DNA from: Chitinimonas sp. BJB300
GTDB taxonomy: Bacteria > Pseudomonadota > Gammaproteobacteria > Burkholderiales > Chitinimonadaceae
Assembly: GCF_002735695.1 (NCBI RefSeq)
Contig: NZ_PDZH01000030.1
Location: 1-42,055 of the forward strand
Reading direction: 5' to 3'
Length of the DNA: 42,055 bases
Shown here: positions 16,068-26,539 of the stretch, piece by piece
Layout of the letters: each line of letters opens with the position of its first letter
Position numbering within the stretch: position 1 is the first letter of the stretch
Position numbers and translations under genes: made by a program
The notes under the pieces: model-generated
Told to the model about the DNA's origin: nothing
Seen by the model: the letters and a program-made list of their open reading frames with translations, nothing else
The model's database searches: none

Positions 16068-17375
16068 TTATGCAGCTTGCTGCTGACCCATCAACTCGTC
16101 GAAAGAAAGTTGCTTCTCAACGGTCTTGGCTTTAGCAAACACGAACTCGACCACATTGTCTTCCAAAGCCAGTGACTCCGGGCCCTCAAGACGATCACGA
16201 CTGGCATAGTACCATTTGACCACTTCTTCAGGGTGCTCATAGCTTTCTGCGAACTCAGCTACGATAGCCTTAACTTGCTCCGGCTTGGCTTCCAGCCCAT
16301 TGGCGCGCACTACTTCAGCAAGGATGAGTCCTAAGCTAACGCGACGCTTCGCCTGCTCTTCAAACAAATCAGGCGGCAATGGCATATTCTTGGGGTCAAA
16401 ACCGCGTTGTTTCATCTCTTCGCGAGCCTGATCAGCCAACCGTTCGATCTCAACACCAATCAGTGACTTAGGCACATCAATCGGCGTTACATCCAACAAC
16501 GCTTGCATGACGGTTTCTTTAGCGCGTGCAGTCAGGCGACGCTTCACCTCACGCTCAACATTCTTACGAATTTCAGCTTGCAGCTTGCTTACGTCACCAT
16601 CTTCAATGCCCATGGCCTTGGAAAAGTCCGCATCAACGGCAGGCAAGGTGGCGCCAGCTACATTCTTAACCACTACCGTGAACTGTGCCGTCTTGCCCGC
16701 CACTTCCTTACCTTGATAGTCCTCGGGGAATACCAAGTCGAAAGTCTTGGTTTCGCCTTCTTTCATACCTACTACGGCACTATCAAACTCCGGCAGCATC
16801 TGACCTTCGCCAGCCATGAAGGCGTAGTTATCGCTGGAGCCGCCTTGAAAGGCGACACCATCAATCGTGCCCTTGAAATCGACAATAACGCGATCACCCT
16901 TCTGGGCAGCACGTTCAACGCGGTCAAACTTGGTGCGTTGCTTACGCAGAATCTCGATCGTCTTCTCGACTTCAACATCCGTAACAGTCAACACCGGGCG
17001 ATCAAGCGCCTTATCAGATAAGTCACCCACTACTACTTCCGGGTAAATCTCAAACGTTGCAGCAAAAGCAAAGCTTTCGCCTTGAGCAGGCTTGCCTTCG
17101 AAGCGAGGATAGCCAGCAACACGGAGCTTCTGTTCTTGCACGGCCTTGGCAAAGGCAGTTTGCACCTGCTCACCCAGCACTTCTTCGCGAACTTGCAGGC
17201 CGTAACTGGCAGCCACCATCTTCATCGGGGCTTTACCTGGGCGGAAGCCCTGGATTTTAGCTGTCCGGGCTACACGCTTTAGGCGGGCTTCCACGGCGGA
17301 TTCGATATCGGCAGCAGGGATGGCGATGTCGAGGCGGCGCTCGAGTTGGCTCAGCGTTTCCAGTTGTGCTTGCAT
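16068..17375 (-). CDS. tig: Trigger factor, ribosome-bound chaperone
   Basis: A 435-residue trigger factor, which binds at the ribosomal exit tunnel and shields nascent chains. The N-terminal domain has the ribosome-binding signature GFRPGKAP (about 42–49). An FKBP-type isomerase domain follows (about 150–245: KGDRVIVDFKGTIDG; GMKEGETKTF; FPEDYQG). The C-terminal chaperone arms run to the end. The frame is open to 17423, but that would run into a palindromic leader; MQAQLETLSQLERRLD is the expected N-terminus and AGGA lies upstream. tRNA-Leu lies 71 bases upstream in the same orientation and may be cotranscribed. Confidence 0.95.
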   Translation of the reverse strand: MQAQLETLSQLERRLDIAIPAADIESAVEARLKRVARTAKIQGFRPGKAPMKMVAASYGLQVREEVLGEQVQTAFAKAVQEQKLRVAGYPRFEGKPAQGESFAFAATFEIYPEVVVGDLSDKALDRPVLTVTDVEVEKTIEILRKQRTKFDRVERAAQKGDRVIVDFKGTIDGVAFQGGSSDNYAFMAGEGQMLPEFDSAVVGMKEGETKTFDLVFPEDYQGKEVAGKTAQFTVVVKNVAGATLPAVDADFSKAMGIEDGDVSKLQAEIRKNVEREVKRRLTARAKETVMQALLDVTPIDVPKSLIGVEIERLADQAREEMKQRGFDPKNMPLPPDLFEEQAKRRVSLGLILAEVVRANGLEAKPEQVKAIVAEFAESYEHPEEVVKWYYASRDRLEGPESLALEDNVVEFVFAKAKTVEKQLSFDELMGQQQAA

Positions 17376-17394
17376 GTGGATCGATCCTGTGTTG

Positions 17395-17434
17395 CGACAT
17401 TCATGTCGTGAAATCGCCGGCAATTGCCGGCGAT
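17395..17434. promoter_or_regulatory. Two palindromes between tRNA-Leu and tig
   Basis: A perfect 22-bp palindrome at 17413–17434 (half site ATCGCCGGCAA) and a second dyad CGACAT/ATGTCG at 17395–17408. Neither has a proper T-run. They could protect the tRNA 3' side, guide RNase processing, or regulate tig; function is unproven. Confidence 0.5.
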
Positions 17435-17446
17435 AGCTTTAAAACC

Positions 17447-17531
17447 TGGTGCGAGCGGAGAGACTCGAACTCTCACGCCTTGCGGCGCTGGAACCTAAAT
17501 CCAGTGCGTCTACCAATTCCGCCACGCTCGC
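17447..17531 (-). tRNA. tRNA-Leu (anticodon TAG)
   Basis: An 85-base class II tRNA with encoded CCA. The acceptor stem is GCGAGCG/CGCTCGC, the D-arm contains GGCGGAATTGGTAGAC, the anticodon stem-loop is CTGGA-TTTAGGT-TCCAG with anticodon TAG, and a long variable arm (GCGCCGCAAGGCGTG) precedes the T-arm AGTTCGAGTCT. Confidence 0.97.
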
Positions 17532-17639
17532 GCTTTCTCAACTAATCAAAATATTCACGAATAAATCGGCTCATGCCTTCTACCGCTACTGCAGGTAATT
17601 ACCATGAACCAACGTTCGTCGTTTTGCAGTGAGTCGGCG

Positions 17640-17669
17640 ATTATAGGGCAGACCGCACAAAAAAAACAA
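17640..17669 (-). promoter_or_regulatory. Promoter of tRNA-Leu/tig with GC-rich discriminator
   Basis: On the minus strand a perfect TATAAT (17645–17640) is preceded at 18 bases by TTGTTT and followed by CGCCGAC. A G+C-rich discriminator after the −10 is typical of stable-RNA promoters under stringent control. It lies about 105 bases upstream of tRNA-Leu. Confidence 0.6.
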
Positions 17670-17802
17670 ATCTAACCGATAATTTTCATTATTGCGCATC
17701 CTCGCAGCCCACCACTCTTTCCCAGCGCTTGGCGCGCCGCCATGTCACTGTGTCATACTGCCGCTCTGATTTTCCCCTCACATCTACTTAAACATTTGCC
17801 CG

Positions 17803-18984
17803 GTGCCTACCGCCGTGACTACGCTGCGACTATTTCCCAACGAATCCGCCTTACCGGCCAGCCTCACCACCGAAATTGAGTGGCGATTACTAGATGGCGT
17901 ACATACACGTAGCGGCTACAGCACGGTCGAGCAACTGCCTGCGGCGGAACGTATTGAGCTTTTCCTGCCGCCTGCACGCGTCTTGCGAACGGTCGTCAAC
18001 TTACCGGCCAGCGCCCGCAAGCAAGCGCGTAAATTATTACCTTTTGCGCTTGATCAAATTTTGCTGGGTGAGCCTACTGAGCAACACTTGGCTTATGCCT
18101 TTGTCGATGAGGAATGCCAGTTAGCCGCCGTTCAGCGAAATGTATTGGCTGAACTGCTCAACACACTTAGCCAGGCGGGCCGCCGACCTCGGGCAAGCTG
18201 GTCTGCCGACATGCTGGTGCCCGCCGATGGCAGTGTATTGCTTTGGTGTGGCAATGGCTGGGCCCGCAGGGAAGGAGCCGGCGCACAGTGGTTTGATGCC
18301 CCCTCCCCAACCCAGCCGCCGGCGCTTTTGACCGCCAGCCTGGGCGAGCAACCTCCCTCTGCTTTAGCCATTTCGGCCGAACACGCCAGCGACCTCGACA
18401 TGGCAGCCTGGCAGACGGCCCTCGGCGATGACCTACGCATCCTGGATCACGAAGATCCTTTGAGCCTTCCGATTCAACGGGACGCGATAGACTTGATGCA
18501 AGGCGAATTTGCCAGCGGGCCGCAGTTGGATCTGGACTGGCCAAAGCTACGCGCCACCGCGTACTTGGCTGGTGCGGTGCTAGTACTGGCCACTGCCGCC
18601 TGGGCTGGTCAATGGTGGTCGTGGCGGGCCGAAGAAAAAGCCCTTAAACACGAAATGAATAGCGCCTTCCTCGCCGCATTCCCGGGCACACCCATTGTTG
18701 ATGCCCAGCTTCAACTACAAACCAAATTACAAGGCAAGACAGACACTACTGCCCCCGTCAACGATGCGGCATTGGCCAAACTGCTGACCCTGGCACCACG
18801 GTTCACCACTAATGCCGATATCAAACTGGTCGGCCTGAGCTATCTGGAGGGTCGCATCAGTGCGGAATACCAGACCAAGCCCGACCAGATTGCCGGCTTG
18901 GTGCAAAGCCTACAGTCCCTCGGTAAGGTGGAAACCACCAACACTACCCCTGGCCATGTACGCCTAACCCTTACCCCTAAGTAA
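17803..18984 (+). CDS. gspL: Type II secretion system protein GspL
   Basis: A 393-residue bitopic protein of the type II secretion inner-membrane platform. A cytoplasmic actin-like domain (about 1–245; ELFLPPARVLRTVVNLPASAR is characteristic) would bind the ATPase GspE. One membrane helix lies at about 249–268, followed by a small periplasmic ferredoxin-like domain that pairs with GspM. The start is GTG at 17803; no ATG fits. gspM and gspN follow, but the remaining gsp genes are not in this window. Confidence 0.88.
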   Translation: MPTAVTTLRLFPNESALPASLTTEIEWRLLDGVHTRSGYSTVEQLPAAERIELFLPPARVLRTVVNLPASARKQARKLLPFALDQILLGEPTEQHLAYAFVDEECQLAAVQRNVLAELLNTLSQAGRRPRASWSADMLVPADGSVLLWCGNGWARREGAGAQWFDAPSPTQPPALLTASLGEQPPSALAISAEHASDLDMAAWQTALGDDLRILDHEDPLSLPIQRDAIDLMQGEFASGPQLDLDWPKLRATAYLAGAVLVLATAAWAGQWWSWRAEEKALKHEMNSAFLAAFPGTPIVDAQLQLQTKLQGKTDTTAPVNDAALAKLLTLAPRFTTNADIKLVGLSYLEGRISAEYQTKPDQIAGLVQSLQSLGKVETTNTTPGHVRLTLTPK

Positions 18985-18990
18985 GCCTCC

Positions 18991-19449
18991 ATGAACGCAG
19001 CCCTTAGCCCCCTGATCGAATATTGGAAGCAGCGTAACAGTCGCGAGCAACTGATTTTATTATTCGGCGCAGGCATATTACTGCTGGCCTTGCTGTACTC
19101 GGTAGTCATCTACCCTATCGCAACTGACCGCGCCCGCCTGGAGAAAAGCCTGCCAGCATTGCGCGCCGACACAGCTCGTTTCGGCCGTGACCTAGCCTTA
19201 GCCACCGGAAAAAACAGCGGCCAAAAAACAGACTTGGCTGGGTTAGCTACCGCTGCAGGCCTACCAAAAGATGCACTTCGCCTAAACGGCAGCAAACAAG
19301 CAAGCCTGCATGCCAAAGCCACCGCTTGGCCAACCATTACGAAGCTGCTGGCGGATGCACAGACACAAGGCTGGGCATTGAAAATGCTGCAGGTGAATTC
19401 ACCCGACGGCGATGCCACGGTAGATGTAGATGTGGAGTGGCAGCGATGA
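18991..19449 (+). CDS. gspM: Type II secretion system protein GspM
   Basis: A 152-residue bitopic protein. A short N-terminal cytoplasmic tail (IEYWKQRNSREQL, a typical GspM opening) precedes one helix at about 21–42. The periplasmic part contains a coiled-coil-like stretch and then a ferredoxin-like domain. GspM stabilises GspL and the secretion platform. It starts six bases after the gspL stop and overlaps gspN, so the three are translationally linked. Confidence 0.88.
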   Translation: MNAALSPLIEYWKQRNSREQLILLFGAGILLLALLYSVVIYPIATDRARLEKSLPALRADTARFGRDLALATGKNSGQKTDLAGLATAAGLPKDALRLNGSKQASLHAKATAWPTITKLLADAQTQGWALKMLQVNSPDGDATVDVDVEWQR

Positions 19450-20186
19450 GGCGGCTGCATTGGAGTTGGTGGTTGGCGCTCTCGCTGCTGACCCTGCTGT
19501 TTATCTTTGTCCGCCTGCCTGCCAGCGTGTTTGGCAGCATCATTGCCGCAAAAACTGGGGATAAGTTTGTGTTGGCCGGCACCAGCGGAAGCATTTGGCA
19601 AGGGACAGGCCAACCTGTGGTGGAAGGACAAGCCCTGGCCGAGCAGCTTACTTGGCAGTGGCGGCCCAAGGACTTGCTTAAAGCCAGCCTTGGTTACGAT
19701 CTGAAACTGGATGCCGGCCAGGCACAACTTAATATCGGCCTGGGTGGCATCAGCCTGCGCAATGCAGACCTCACCGTTGCAGCCAGCCCACTGTTCAAAC
19801 TTGCCGAACGCACCCGGGCTTATGGGTTGACGGGGCAGCTTCGTCTAGCCACCGCCGAAATGCACTGGCCAACCCCACAAGCAGAAAGCCAACTCAGCAT
19901 TGACTGGCGCGGCGCAGGCTCAAGCCTCGCACCCAGCGTGCCGGTTTTGGGGGACTATCGCATTGGCTTGACGCCTTCTGGCAAAGCTTGGCAATTGCAG
20001 TTGAGCACACTCAACGGCCAATTGGTCTTGAATGGCTCTGGCAAGTGGCAAGCCAGCGAGGGTTTGGCAGCCGATATAACGCTGCAAGCCGCCCCAGGTT
20101 CAGGCCCGGCCTTGGTCCCCTTCCTAAACCAAGTTGGTGCAGGTAGCCCGGAAGCCGAACGCCGCTTGCGCTTCAACTTCCGCTAG
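19446..20186 (+). CDS. gspN: Type II secretion system protein GspN
   Basis: A 246-residue protein of the GspN family. An N-terminal membrane helix (about 6–24) is followed by a beta-rich periplasmic region with GTSGSIWQGTG near residue 45, the usual family signature. GspN is an accessory part of the secretion platform, present in only some systems. The ATG overlaps the gspM stop codon (ATGA), which fixes the start. It is the last gene of the gspLMN block; gltX follows after 69 bases. Confidence 0.85.
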   Translation: MRRLHWSWWLALSLLTLLFIFVRLPASVFGSIIAAKTGDKFVLAGTSGSIWQGTGQPVVEGQALAEQLTWQWRPKDLLKASLGYDLKLDAGQAQLNIGLGGISLRNADLTVAASPLFKLAERTRAYGLTGQLRLATAEMHWPTPQAESQLSIDWRGAGSSLAPSVPVLGDYRIGLTPSGKAWQLQLSTLNGQLVLNGSGKWQASEGLAADITLQAAPGSGPALVPFLNQVGAGSPEAERRLRFNFR

Positions 20187-20255
20187 CCAACTCGCCGGCC
20201 GCAAGCCGGGCCGGGTAAAATACCTGCTTTCGTTATTCACACTTCCGGCCCCACG

Positions 20256-21650
20256 ATGACTGTCCGCACCCGCTTTGCCCCCTCCCCCACCGGCCTCTTG
20301 CATATTGGCGGCGTACGTACTGCACTCTTCAGTTGGGCTTATGCCCGTAAAAACCAGGGAGTATTCGTACTGCGCATTGAAGATACCGACCTCGAGCGTT
20401 CCACCCCAGAATCGGTGCAAGCCATTCTGGACGGCATGCATTGGGTAGATCTGGGCTACGACGAAGGCCCTTTCTATCAAATGCAGCGCATGGCGCGCTA
20501 CAAGGAAGTAATCCAGGAAATGCTGCAGGCTGGCACTGCTTATCACTGCTACACCAGCAAGGAAGAGTTGGACCAGATGCGTACCGAAGCCGAAGCCCGC
20601 GGCGAAAAGCCGCGTTACGATCGCCGCTGGCGGCCCGAGCGCGACAAGACACTTCCACCCGTACCGGATGGCGTGCAGCCCGTAGTGCGCTTTCGCAACC
20701 CTATCGATGGCGTTGTTGCCTGGGATGACGCGGTCAAGGGGCGCATTGAAATCGCCAACAGCGAACTCGATGACTTGATCATCGCCCGCCCCGATGGCAC
20801 CCCCACCTACAACTTCTGCGTGGTGGTCGATGATTGGGACATGGGCATCAGCCATGTGGTTCGTGGCGACGACCATGTCAACAACACACCGCGTCAGATC
20901 AATATCCTGGCAGCGCTGGGCGCGCCGCTGCCGGTTTATGGGCACCTGCCCATGATCTTGAACGCCGACGGCCAAAAGATGAGCAAGCGCCGCGATGCAG
21001 TCAGCGTGGTCGACTATAGCGAGCAAGGCATCTTGCCGGAAGCGTTGCTGAACTACCTTGCGCGGTTGGGTTGGGGTCATGGTGACGACGAATTCTTCAC
21101 CATGGCACAGTTTGTCGAGTGGTTCGACCTTAAAAACGTCAGCCCCAGCCCCTCGCGCTTCGACCGCGAAAAGATGCTGTGGATCAACCAACTGCACATG
21201 AAGGTTGCTGATAATGGCCGACTGGCCAACTTGACCCAACCGTTTCTGAACAAGCTAGGCTGCAATACCAACCAAGGCCCCGCCCTGGCTGATGTGATTG
21301 CCCTCTTGAAAGAACGCGTCACTAACCTGGTTGATCTGGCCCAACAAGCGGCTTACTTCTACCGCCACGATAGCGCACCTGCCGAACTGGCCGCCCAACA
21401 TCTGACTGAAGAAGCACGTGCCCGCCTGGGTCGCTTTCAAGCCGTATTGGCCGATACGGCATGGGAAGCATCTGCTTTATCCGCAGCAATCAAAACTTTC
21501 GTGACCAGCGAAGGTGTCAAGATGCCATTGGTGGGCATGCCATTACGTGCCGCCGTATGCGGTACCACACAGACACCATCCATTGATCTTGTGTTGATGC
21601 TGCTGGGTAAGGAAGAAGTGCTCAAACGTCTGAAGCACACCCTCGCCTAG
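20256..21650 (+). CDS. gltX: Glutamyl-tRNA synthetase
   Basis: A 464-residue class I aminoacyl-tRNA synthetase that charges tRNA-Glu with glutamate. The first ATP signature is [18 protein letters not shown] with HIGG at 16–19 (bacterial GluRS has G where other class I enzymes have H). The second is KMSKR at 241–245. The tRNA-binding helical domain follows to the end. Length is normal for the discriminating bacterial type. A TAAAAT −10-like box occurs about 40 bases upstream, so it probably has its own promoter. A strong terminator follows. Confidence 0.95.
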   Translation: MTVRTRFAPSPTGLLHIGGVRTALFSWAYARKNQGVFVLRIEDTDLERSTPESVQAILDGMHWVDLGYDEGPFYQMQRMARYKEVIQEMLQAGTAYHCYTSKEELDQMRTEAEARGEKPRYDRRWRPERDKTLPPVPDGVQPVVRFRNPIDGVVAWDDAVKGRIEIANSELDDLIIARPDGTPTYNFCVVVDDWDMGISHVVRGDDHVNNTPRQINILAALGAPLPVYGHLPMILNADGQKMSKRRDAVSVVDYSEQGILPEALLNYLARLGWGHGDDEFFTMAQFVEWFDLKNVSPSPSRFDREKMLWINQLHMKVADNGRLANLTQPFLNKLGCNTNQGPALADVIALLKERVTNLVDLAQQAAYFYRHDSAPAELAAQHLTEEARARLGRFQAVLADTAWEASALSAAIKTFVTSEGVKMPLVGMPLRAAVCGTTQTPSIDLVLMLLGKEEVLKRLKHTLA

Positions 21651-21684
21651 CCAGCAATCGCTCCTGCTTTTTTGTCGGAGATGC

Positions 21685-21716
21685 AACAAGCCACCGTACG
21701 GTGGCTTGTTTGTTTT
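21685..21716 (+). terminator. gltX terminator
   Basis: A perfect 26-bp palindrome (half site AACAAGCCACCGT) followed by TGTTTT. It lies 34 bases after the gltX stop. Confidence 0.88.
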
Positions 21717-21973
21717 CTGGCGGGACCAAACACCAGCAATTGCTTGCTAATTAACTTGGCGTAGCAAGCCCGATAACACCGATACAGCTGTTACATTTCA
21801 CCGCAAAGATAAAACCAAGGCGCCGTACGACCCTTCTTGCCAGGAGAAAAAGGTACCAATAGGCTGCTATGCTAGTGAAAAGGCGTATTTATGCCGGCCA
21901 CTGCCCCCAAGCGCAGGCACTTTTCCGGTAAAATTCGCTTCCTCTCCCAGCTCAACCGACCGGTTCGCGACTC
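21717..21973. other. Intergenic stretch upstream of purL
   Basis: About 257 bases with no supported gene. A −10-like TAAAAT occurs at 21929–21934 without a convincing −35. I do not see a PurR-type operator or a purine riboswitch. Confidence 0.4.
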
Positions 21974-24900
21974 ATGCCCACCCTTCTCAAGCTGCGCGGC
22001 GGCCTTGCTCTCTCCGCCTTCCGTATCGAAAAACTGCTCAATGACCTGCAAACGGCAGGGGTCCGTAGTTTGGCGCCCTATGCCGAGTACTGGCATTTCG
22101 CCCAAGTAGAAGGCGCACTCAGTGCCGACGATAAAGCCAAACTAGGCAAGGTCCTCGCCTATGAGAACGCTGCCGAACCGGCCCGCGCCAAGGGCAGCAT
22201 GATCCTGATCACGCCACGGGTAGGCACCATTTCGCCGTGGTCATCCAAAGCCAGCGACATCGTCCATCTGTGTGGCCTCAACGCAGTGCTGCGTGTAGAA
22301 CGCGGTATGGCCCTGTATGCCGGCCGCGAATTGAATGCTGCCGAATTGGCCAAGCTGACCGAGCTGACACACGACCGGATGACGGAAACCGTGTGGCCCA
22401 ACTTTGACGGCATTGATGCATTGTTCTGCCATACCAGCCCACAACCCCTTGCCAGTGTGGATATCCTGGCGGGCGGCAAAGCTGCGCTCGAAACGGCCAA
22501 TCGTGAAATGGGCTTGGCGCTCAGCGCTGACGAGATCGATTATCTGGTCAAAAACTTCAAAAAGCTCAAACGCAATCCGAACGACATCGAATTGATGATG
22601 TTTGCCCAGGCAAATTCAGAACACTGCCGGCATAAGATCTTCAATGCCGACTTCATCATCGATGGCGAGGCGCAGGAAAAATCGCTGTTCGGCATGATCC
22701 GTGATACCCACGCGGCTCACCCAAAAGGCACTGTCGTCGCCTATTCGGATAACTCATCGGTTATCGAGGGTGCCAAGATCAAGCGTTTCTACCCGCAGCC
22801 CGGCAATCATGCCTACGCATATAAGCAACGCCCTACCCATATCCTGATGAAGGTGGAAACCCATAACCACCCTACCGCCATTTCGCCCTTCGCCGGTGCG
22901 GCTACTGGTTCTGGCGGCGAGATTCGCGACGAGGGAGCTACAGGCCGCGGGTCGCGTCCCAAGGCAGGGCTAACCGGCTTTAGCGTTTCCAACCTGAACA
23001 TCCCTGGCTACAAGCAGCCGTGGGAAGTCTTCTCGGAAAGCCAGTTGGAATATGGCAAGCCTGACCGCATTGTCTCGCCTTTGCAGATCATGCTTGATGG
23101 CCCCGTTGGCGGCGCAGCCTTCAACAACGAATTCGGCCGGCCCAATCTGACGGGCTACTTCCGCACCTTTGAAGAGAAGCTTACCGGTGAGATGCGTGGC
23201 TACCATAAGCCCATCATGATCGCCGGCGGTCTTGGCAACATTGATGCCGACCATGTTGGCAAGCAGGATATCCCCGCAGGTGCATTGATCATTGTGCTGG
23301 GTGGCCCCGGCATGTTGATCGGCCTCGGTGGCGGCGCTGCTTCGTCGATGGACACAGGCGTCAACGCTGCTGATCTCGATTTCGACTCGGTACAACGTGG
23401 CAACCCTGAAATCGAACGCCGCGCCCAGGAAGTGATCGATCGCTGTTGGCAACTCGGCGACAAGAATCCCATCCTCAGCATCCATGATGTCGGTGCGGGC
23501 GGACTTTCCAACGCTCTGCCCGAATTGGTGCACGGCTCAGACCGTGGCGCCCAATTCAAGCTGCGTGACATCCACATCGAAGAAAAGGGCATGTCGCCTG
23601 TACAGATTTGGTGTAACGAATCGCAAGAACGCTATGTACTGGCTATTTCAGCCCAGGCGCTCGATACCTTCCGCGTCATTGCCGAACGTGAACGCTGCCC
23701 ATTCGCCGTTGTGGGTACCGCCACGTTGGAAAAACAACTGGAAGTCGTCGACAGCCAATTCGGCAACAAGCCTGTCGATATGCCCATGGATGTGCTCTTG
23801 GGTAAACCACCCAAGATGAGCCGTAATGTAAAGCGCCTGGAACGCGACATTCCGATGTTCGACTCCAGCTCGCTCGACCTGCATGACGCCACCTACCGGG
23901 TACTGCGTCTGCCCTCGGTTGCTGACAAGCGCTTTCTGATCACCATCGGTGATCGCACCGTGGGCGGCATGACTGTACGCGACCAGATGGTTGGCCCATG
24001 GCAGACACCCGTGGCCGACGTCGCCGTCACCACCATGGGTTTTGACACACATCTGGGCGAAGCCATGGCAATGGGCGAACGCACACCGCTCGCTTTGATT
24101 TCTGGCCCAAGCTCGGGCCGCATGGCCATCGGCGAGGCGTTGACCAATCTGGCGGCAGCCCCTATCGCCAAGCTGGGCAACGTAAAACTCTCGGCCAACT
24201 GGATGGCAGCCGCCGGCCATGCTGGCGAAGACGCCAACCTGTTCGATACCGTCCAGGCAGTACGCGATCTGTCGATTTCACTGGGCATCAGCATCCCCGT
24301 GGGTAAAGACAGCCTGTCGATGAAAACCGTGTGGAAGGACACGCAAGGCGAGAAAGCTGTCATCGCGCCCCTTTCACTAGTCGTCTCGGCTTTTGCCCCT
24401 GTCACTGACGTTCGCCGCACGCTCACCCCACAACTCAAGGCCGACCAGGGCGATACCGACCTGATTCTTATCGACCTGGGTAAAGGCAAGTGTCGCTTGT
24501 CGGGCTCTGCCCTGGCGCAAGTCTATAAGCAGGTGGGCAACCACGCGCCAGACCTGGAAGACAGCCAGGCATTGGCCAACTTCTTTGCGGTAGTGCAGCA
24601 ACTGAATACCGAAGGCAAGCTACTGGCTTACCACGACCGCAGCGATGGGGGCCTGATGGTGACAGTGGCTGAAATGATGTTTGCCGGCCACGTCGGCGTC
24701 ACGCTCGACGTCGATGAAGTCTGTATCGAACGTCGCCGCACTGAGCGTGAATACGGTGATGTCACGCCAGAGTCGGTTGCCCGCGCCGATAATGGCCGCT
24801 TGATGGGTGTGATGTTCAATGAAGAACTCGGTGCCGTGTTGCAGGTGCGCCGCAGCGATACCACTGCCGTCATGGCCGCATTCTTTGCCGCCGGGATTCG

Positions 24901-25930
24901 TAGCCAGCTGCATATCATTGGCACCATCAACGATGACGACCGGTTGAAGATCAAAAAACGCAACCGCCTGGTTTTCAATGAAACCCGGGTCGACTTGCAA
25001 AAAGCGTGGTCCGAAACAAGCTGGCAGCTACAACGCCTGCGCGACAACCCTGCTTGTGCCGATAGTGAATACGCTCTGATCGAAGAAAAGAATGCGCGCG
25101 GACTCTTTGCCGAACTGAGCTTTGATCCGGAAGAAAACCTGGCCGCTCCGTATATTTCCAAGAAGGTTCAACCCAAAATCGCCATCCTGCGCGAACAAGG
25201 GGTCAACGGCCAGATTGAAATGGCCGCGGCGTTCGACCGTGCGAGCTTCAGTGCAGTCGACGTACATATGTCCGATATCCTCAGCGGCCGTGTTTCGCTC
25301 AAAGATTTCCAAGGCTTCGCCGCCTGCGGCGGTTTTAGCTATGGTGACGTGCTTGGCGCTGGTGAAGGCTGGGCCAAGACCATCTTGTTCAATGCCCGCG
25401 CACGTGACGAATTCGAAGCCTTCTTCAAGCGGGCCGACAGCTTTGCATTAGGTGTATGTAATGGCTGCCAGATGATGTCGAATTTGTCGGAAATCATTCC
25501 GGGCGCACAAGCTTGGCCAAAATTCCGCTGCAACGCTTCCGAGCAATTCGAAGCACGCTTGGTTATGGCGGAAGTCACCCAGAGCCCTTCGTTGTTCTTC
25601 AATGGCATGGGCGGGTCGAAACTTCCAGTCGTGGTATCGCATGGTGAAGGCCGTGCGGTGTTTGGTCAGGAAGCAGATCGCAAGGCAGTGCTGACAGCTT
25701 TACGTTACATCGACGACCGTGGCCATGCTACGGAAGTGTATCCGCACAACCCCAATGGCTCGCCCGAGGGTGTTGCCGGTGTGACTACTGCTGATGGCCG
25801 TTTCAGCATCATGATGCCGCACCCGGAACGTACCTTCCGCACCGTCAACCTCAGCTGGCACCCCGACAACTGGGGCGAAGACAGTGCCTGGATGCGCATG
25901 TTCCGTAATGCCCGCCACTGGTTGGGTTGA
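21974..25930 (+). CDS. purL: Phosphoribosylformylglycinamidine synthase (large type)
   Basis: A 1318-residue fused enzyme of de novo purine synthesis that converts FGAR, glutamine and ATP to FGAM. It has the N-terminal PurS-like domain (about 1–150), the linker, two AIRS-type ATPase halves (including [20 protein letters not shown] and [13 protein letters not shown]), and a C-terminal class I glutaminase domain. The glutaminase triad is Cys1162 (GVCNGCQ), His1283 and Glu1285 (MPHPERTFR). This is the single-chain form typical of proteobacteria. The start [10 protein letters not shown] matches the family. The gene stands alone, with no other pur gene near. Confidence 0.97.
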   Translation: MPTLLKLRGGLALSAFRIEKLLNDLQTAGVRSLAPYAEYWHFAQVEGALSADDKAKLGKVLAYENAAEPARAKGSMILITPRVGTISPWSSKASDIVHLCGLNAVLRVERGMALYAGRELNAAELAKLTELTHDRMTETVWPNFDGIDALFCHTSPQPLASVDILAGGKAALETANREMGLALSADEIDYLVKNFKKLKRNPNDIELMMFAQANSEHCRHKIFNADFIIDGEAQEKSLFGMIRDTHAAHPKGTVVAYSDNSSVIEGAKIKRFYPQPGNHAYAYKQRPTHILMKVETHNHPTAISPFAGAATGSGGEIRDEGATGRGSRPKAGLTGFSVSNLNIPGYKQPWEVFSESQLEYGKPDRIVSPLQIMLDGPVGGAAFNNEFGRPNLTGYFRTFEEKLTGEMRGYHKPIMIAGGLGNIDADHVGKQDIPAGALIIVLGGPGMLIGLGGGAASSMDTGVNAADLDFDSVQRGNPEIERRAQEVIDRCWQLGDKNPILSIHDVGAGGLSNALPELVHGSDRGAQFKLRDIHIEEKGMSPVQIWCNESQERYVLAISAQALDTFRVIAERERCPFAVVGTATLEKQLEVVDSQFGNKPVDMPMDVLLGKPPKMSRNVKRLERDIPMFDSSSLDLHDATYRVLRLPSVADKRFLITIGDRTVGGMTVRDQMVGPWQTPVADVAVTTMGFDTHLGEAMAMGERTPLALISGPSSGRMAIGEALTNLAAAPIAKLGNVKLSANWMAAAGHAGEDANLFDTVQAVRDLSISLGISIPVGKDSLSMKTVWKDTQGEKAVIAPLSLVVSAFAPVTDVRRTLTPQLKADQGDTDLILIDLGKGKCRLSGSALAQVYKQVGNHAPDLEDSQALANFFAVVQQLNTEGKLLAYHDRSDGGLMVTVAEMMFAGHVGVTLDVDEVCIERRRTEREYGDVTPESVARADNGRLMGVMFNEELGAVLQVRRSDTTAVMAAFFAAGIRSQLHIIGTINDDDRLKIKKRNRLVFNETRVDLQKAWSETSWQLQRLRDNPACADSEYALIEEKNARGLFAELSFDPEENLAAPYISKKVQPKIAILREQGVNGQIEMAAAFDRASFSAVDVHMSDILSGRVSLKDFQGFAACGGFSYGDVLGAGEGWAKTILFNARARDEFEAFFKRADSFALGVCNGCQMMSNLSEIIPGAQAWPKFRCNASEQFEARLVMAEVTQSPSLFFNGMGGSKLPVVVSHGEGRAVFGQEADRKAVLTALRYIDDRGHATEVYPHNPNGSPEGVAGVTTADGRFSIMMPHPERTFRTVNLSWHPDNWGEDSAWMRMFRNARHWLG

Positions 25931-25957
25931 TCGCCAGCCCAGGCTGACAACGGCAGC

Positions 25958-26467
25958 ATGTTAAGCACCGCCTGGTGGCGTCACTGGGGGCCCACAGTTG
26001 TACTGTGGCTCCTGGTGATGGCTGGTTTTTATGTCGCGATTGATTGGTTGATCCAACGGCAAGACATGCCCAACCGGATCAGCAATCTCAGCGGCCAAGT
26101 GCTCCAATTGCAGCGTGCCCGTGACGGGCACTATCGCCTGGAAGGCCGCATCAATGGTCAGCTGGTGCGGTTGATGATCGACACCGGCGCGAGTGGTGTC
26201 GCGATGGACAGCCGCCTCGCCAACAAACTCGGTTTACCCCGTGGCGCTGCGATCACCATCTCTACCGCCAATGGGATGATCGAAGGCAACCTGACCCGCC
26301 TTGATGAGCTTCGCCTCGGCGATATCGTCCTACGCAATATCCCCGCCAGCATTGCGCCAAACTTTGGCGACCCGGACGAAATATTGCTCGGCATGAGTGC
26401 CCTCCGACATCTGGAAGTCAGCATGCGTGGCGACACACTGACCATCAGCGTGCCGAAAAAGCAATAA
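25958..26467 (+). CDS. Retropepsin-like aspartic protease, membrane-anchored
   Basis: A 169-residue protein with one N-terminal membrane helix (about 12–32) and a single retropepsin-like domain. The catalytic motif is DTGAS at 75–79 within LMIDTGASGVAM, followed by the flap-like segment STANGMIEGNLTRLDEL and a second hydrophobic ILLGMSAL. Proteins of this type (clan AA, TIGR02281-like) must dimerise, as each chain supplies one Asp. The domain most likely faces the periplasm. Its substrate is unknown. It lies 27 bases after purL and may be read with it. Confidence 0.85.
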   Translation: MLSTAWWRHWGPTVVLWLLVMAGFYVAIDWLIQRQDMPNRISNLSGQVLQLQRARDGHYRLEGRINGQLVRLMIDTGASGVAMDSRLANKLGLPRGAAITISTANGMIEGNLTRLDELRLGDIVLRNIPASIAPNFGDPDEILLGMSALRHLEVSMRGDTLTISVPKKQ

Positions 26468-26518
26468 GACTGCACCGACATTCGTTTTTCAGATCGCGTT
26501 TGCCACGAAGCGGGCGGT

Positions 26519-26524
26519 TATAAT
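26519..26524 (+). promoter_or_regulatory. −10 box of recQ
   Basis: A perfect TATAAT 16 bases before the GTG start of recQ, without a good −35 hexamer. If used, the 5' leader would be only about 10–20 bases long and has no Shine-Dalgarno sequence. Confidence 0.45.
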
Positions 26525-26539
26525 GCCGCACCCTATGCT

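Noticed and set aside
20124-21239. Long minus-strand frame opposite gltX
   Set aside because: Exact antisense of a well-supported gene; arises from codon bias.
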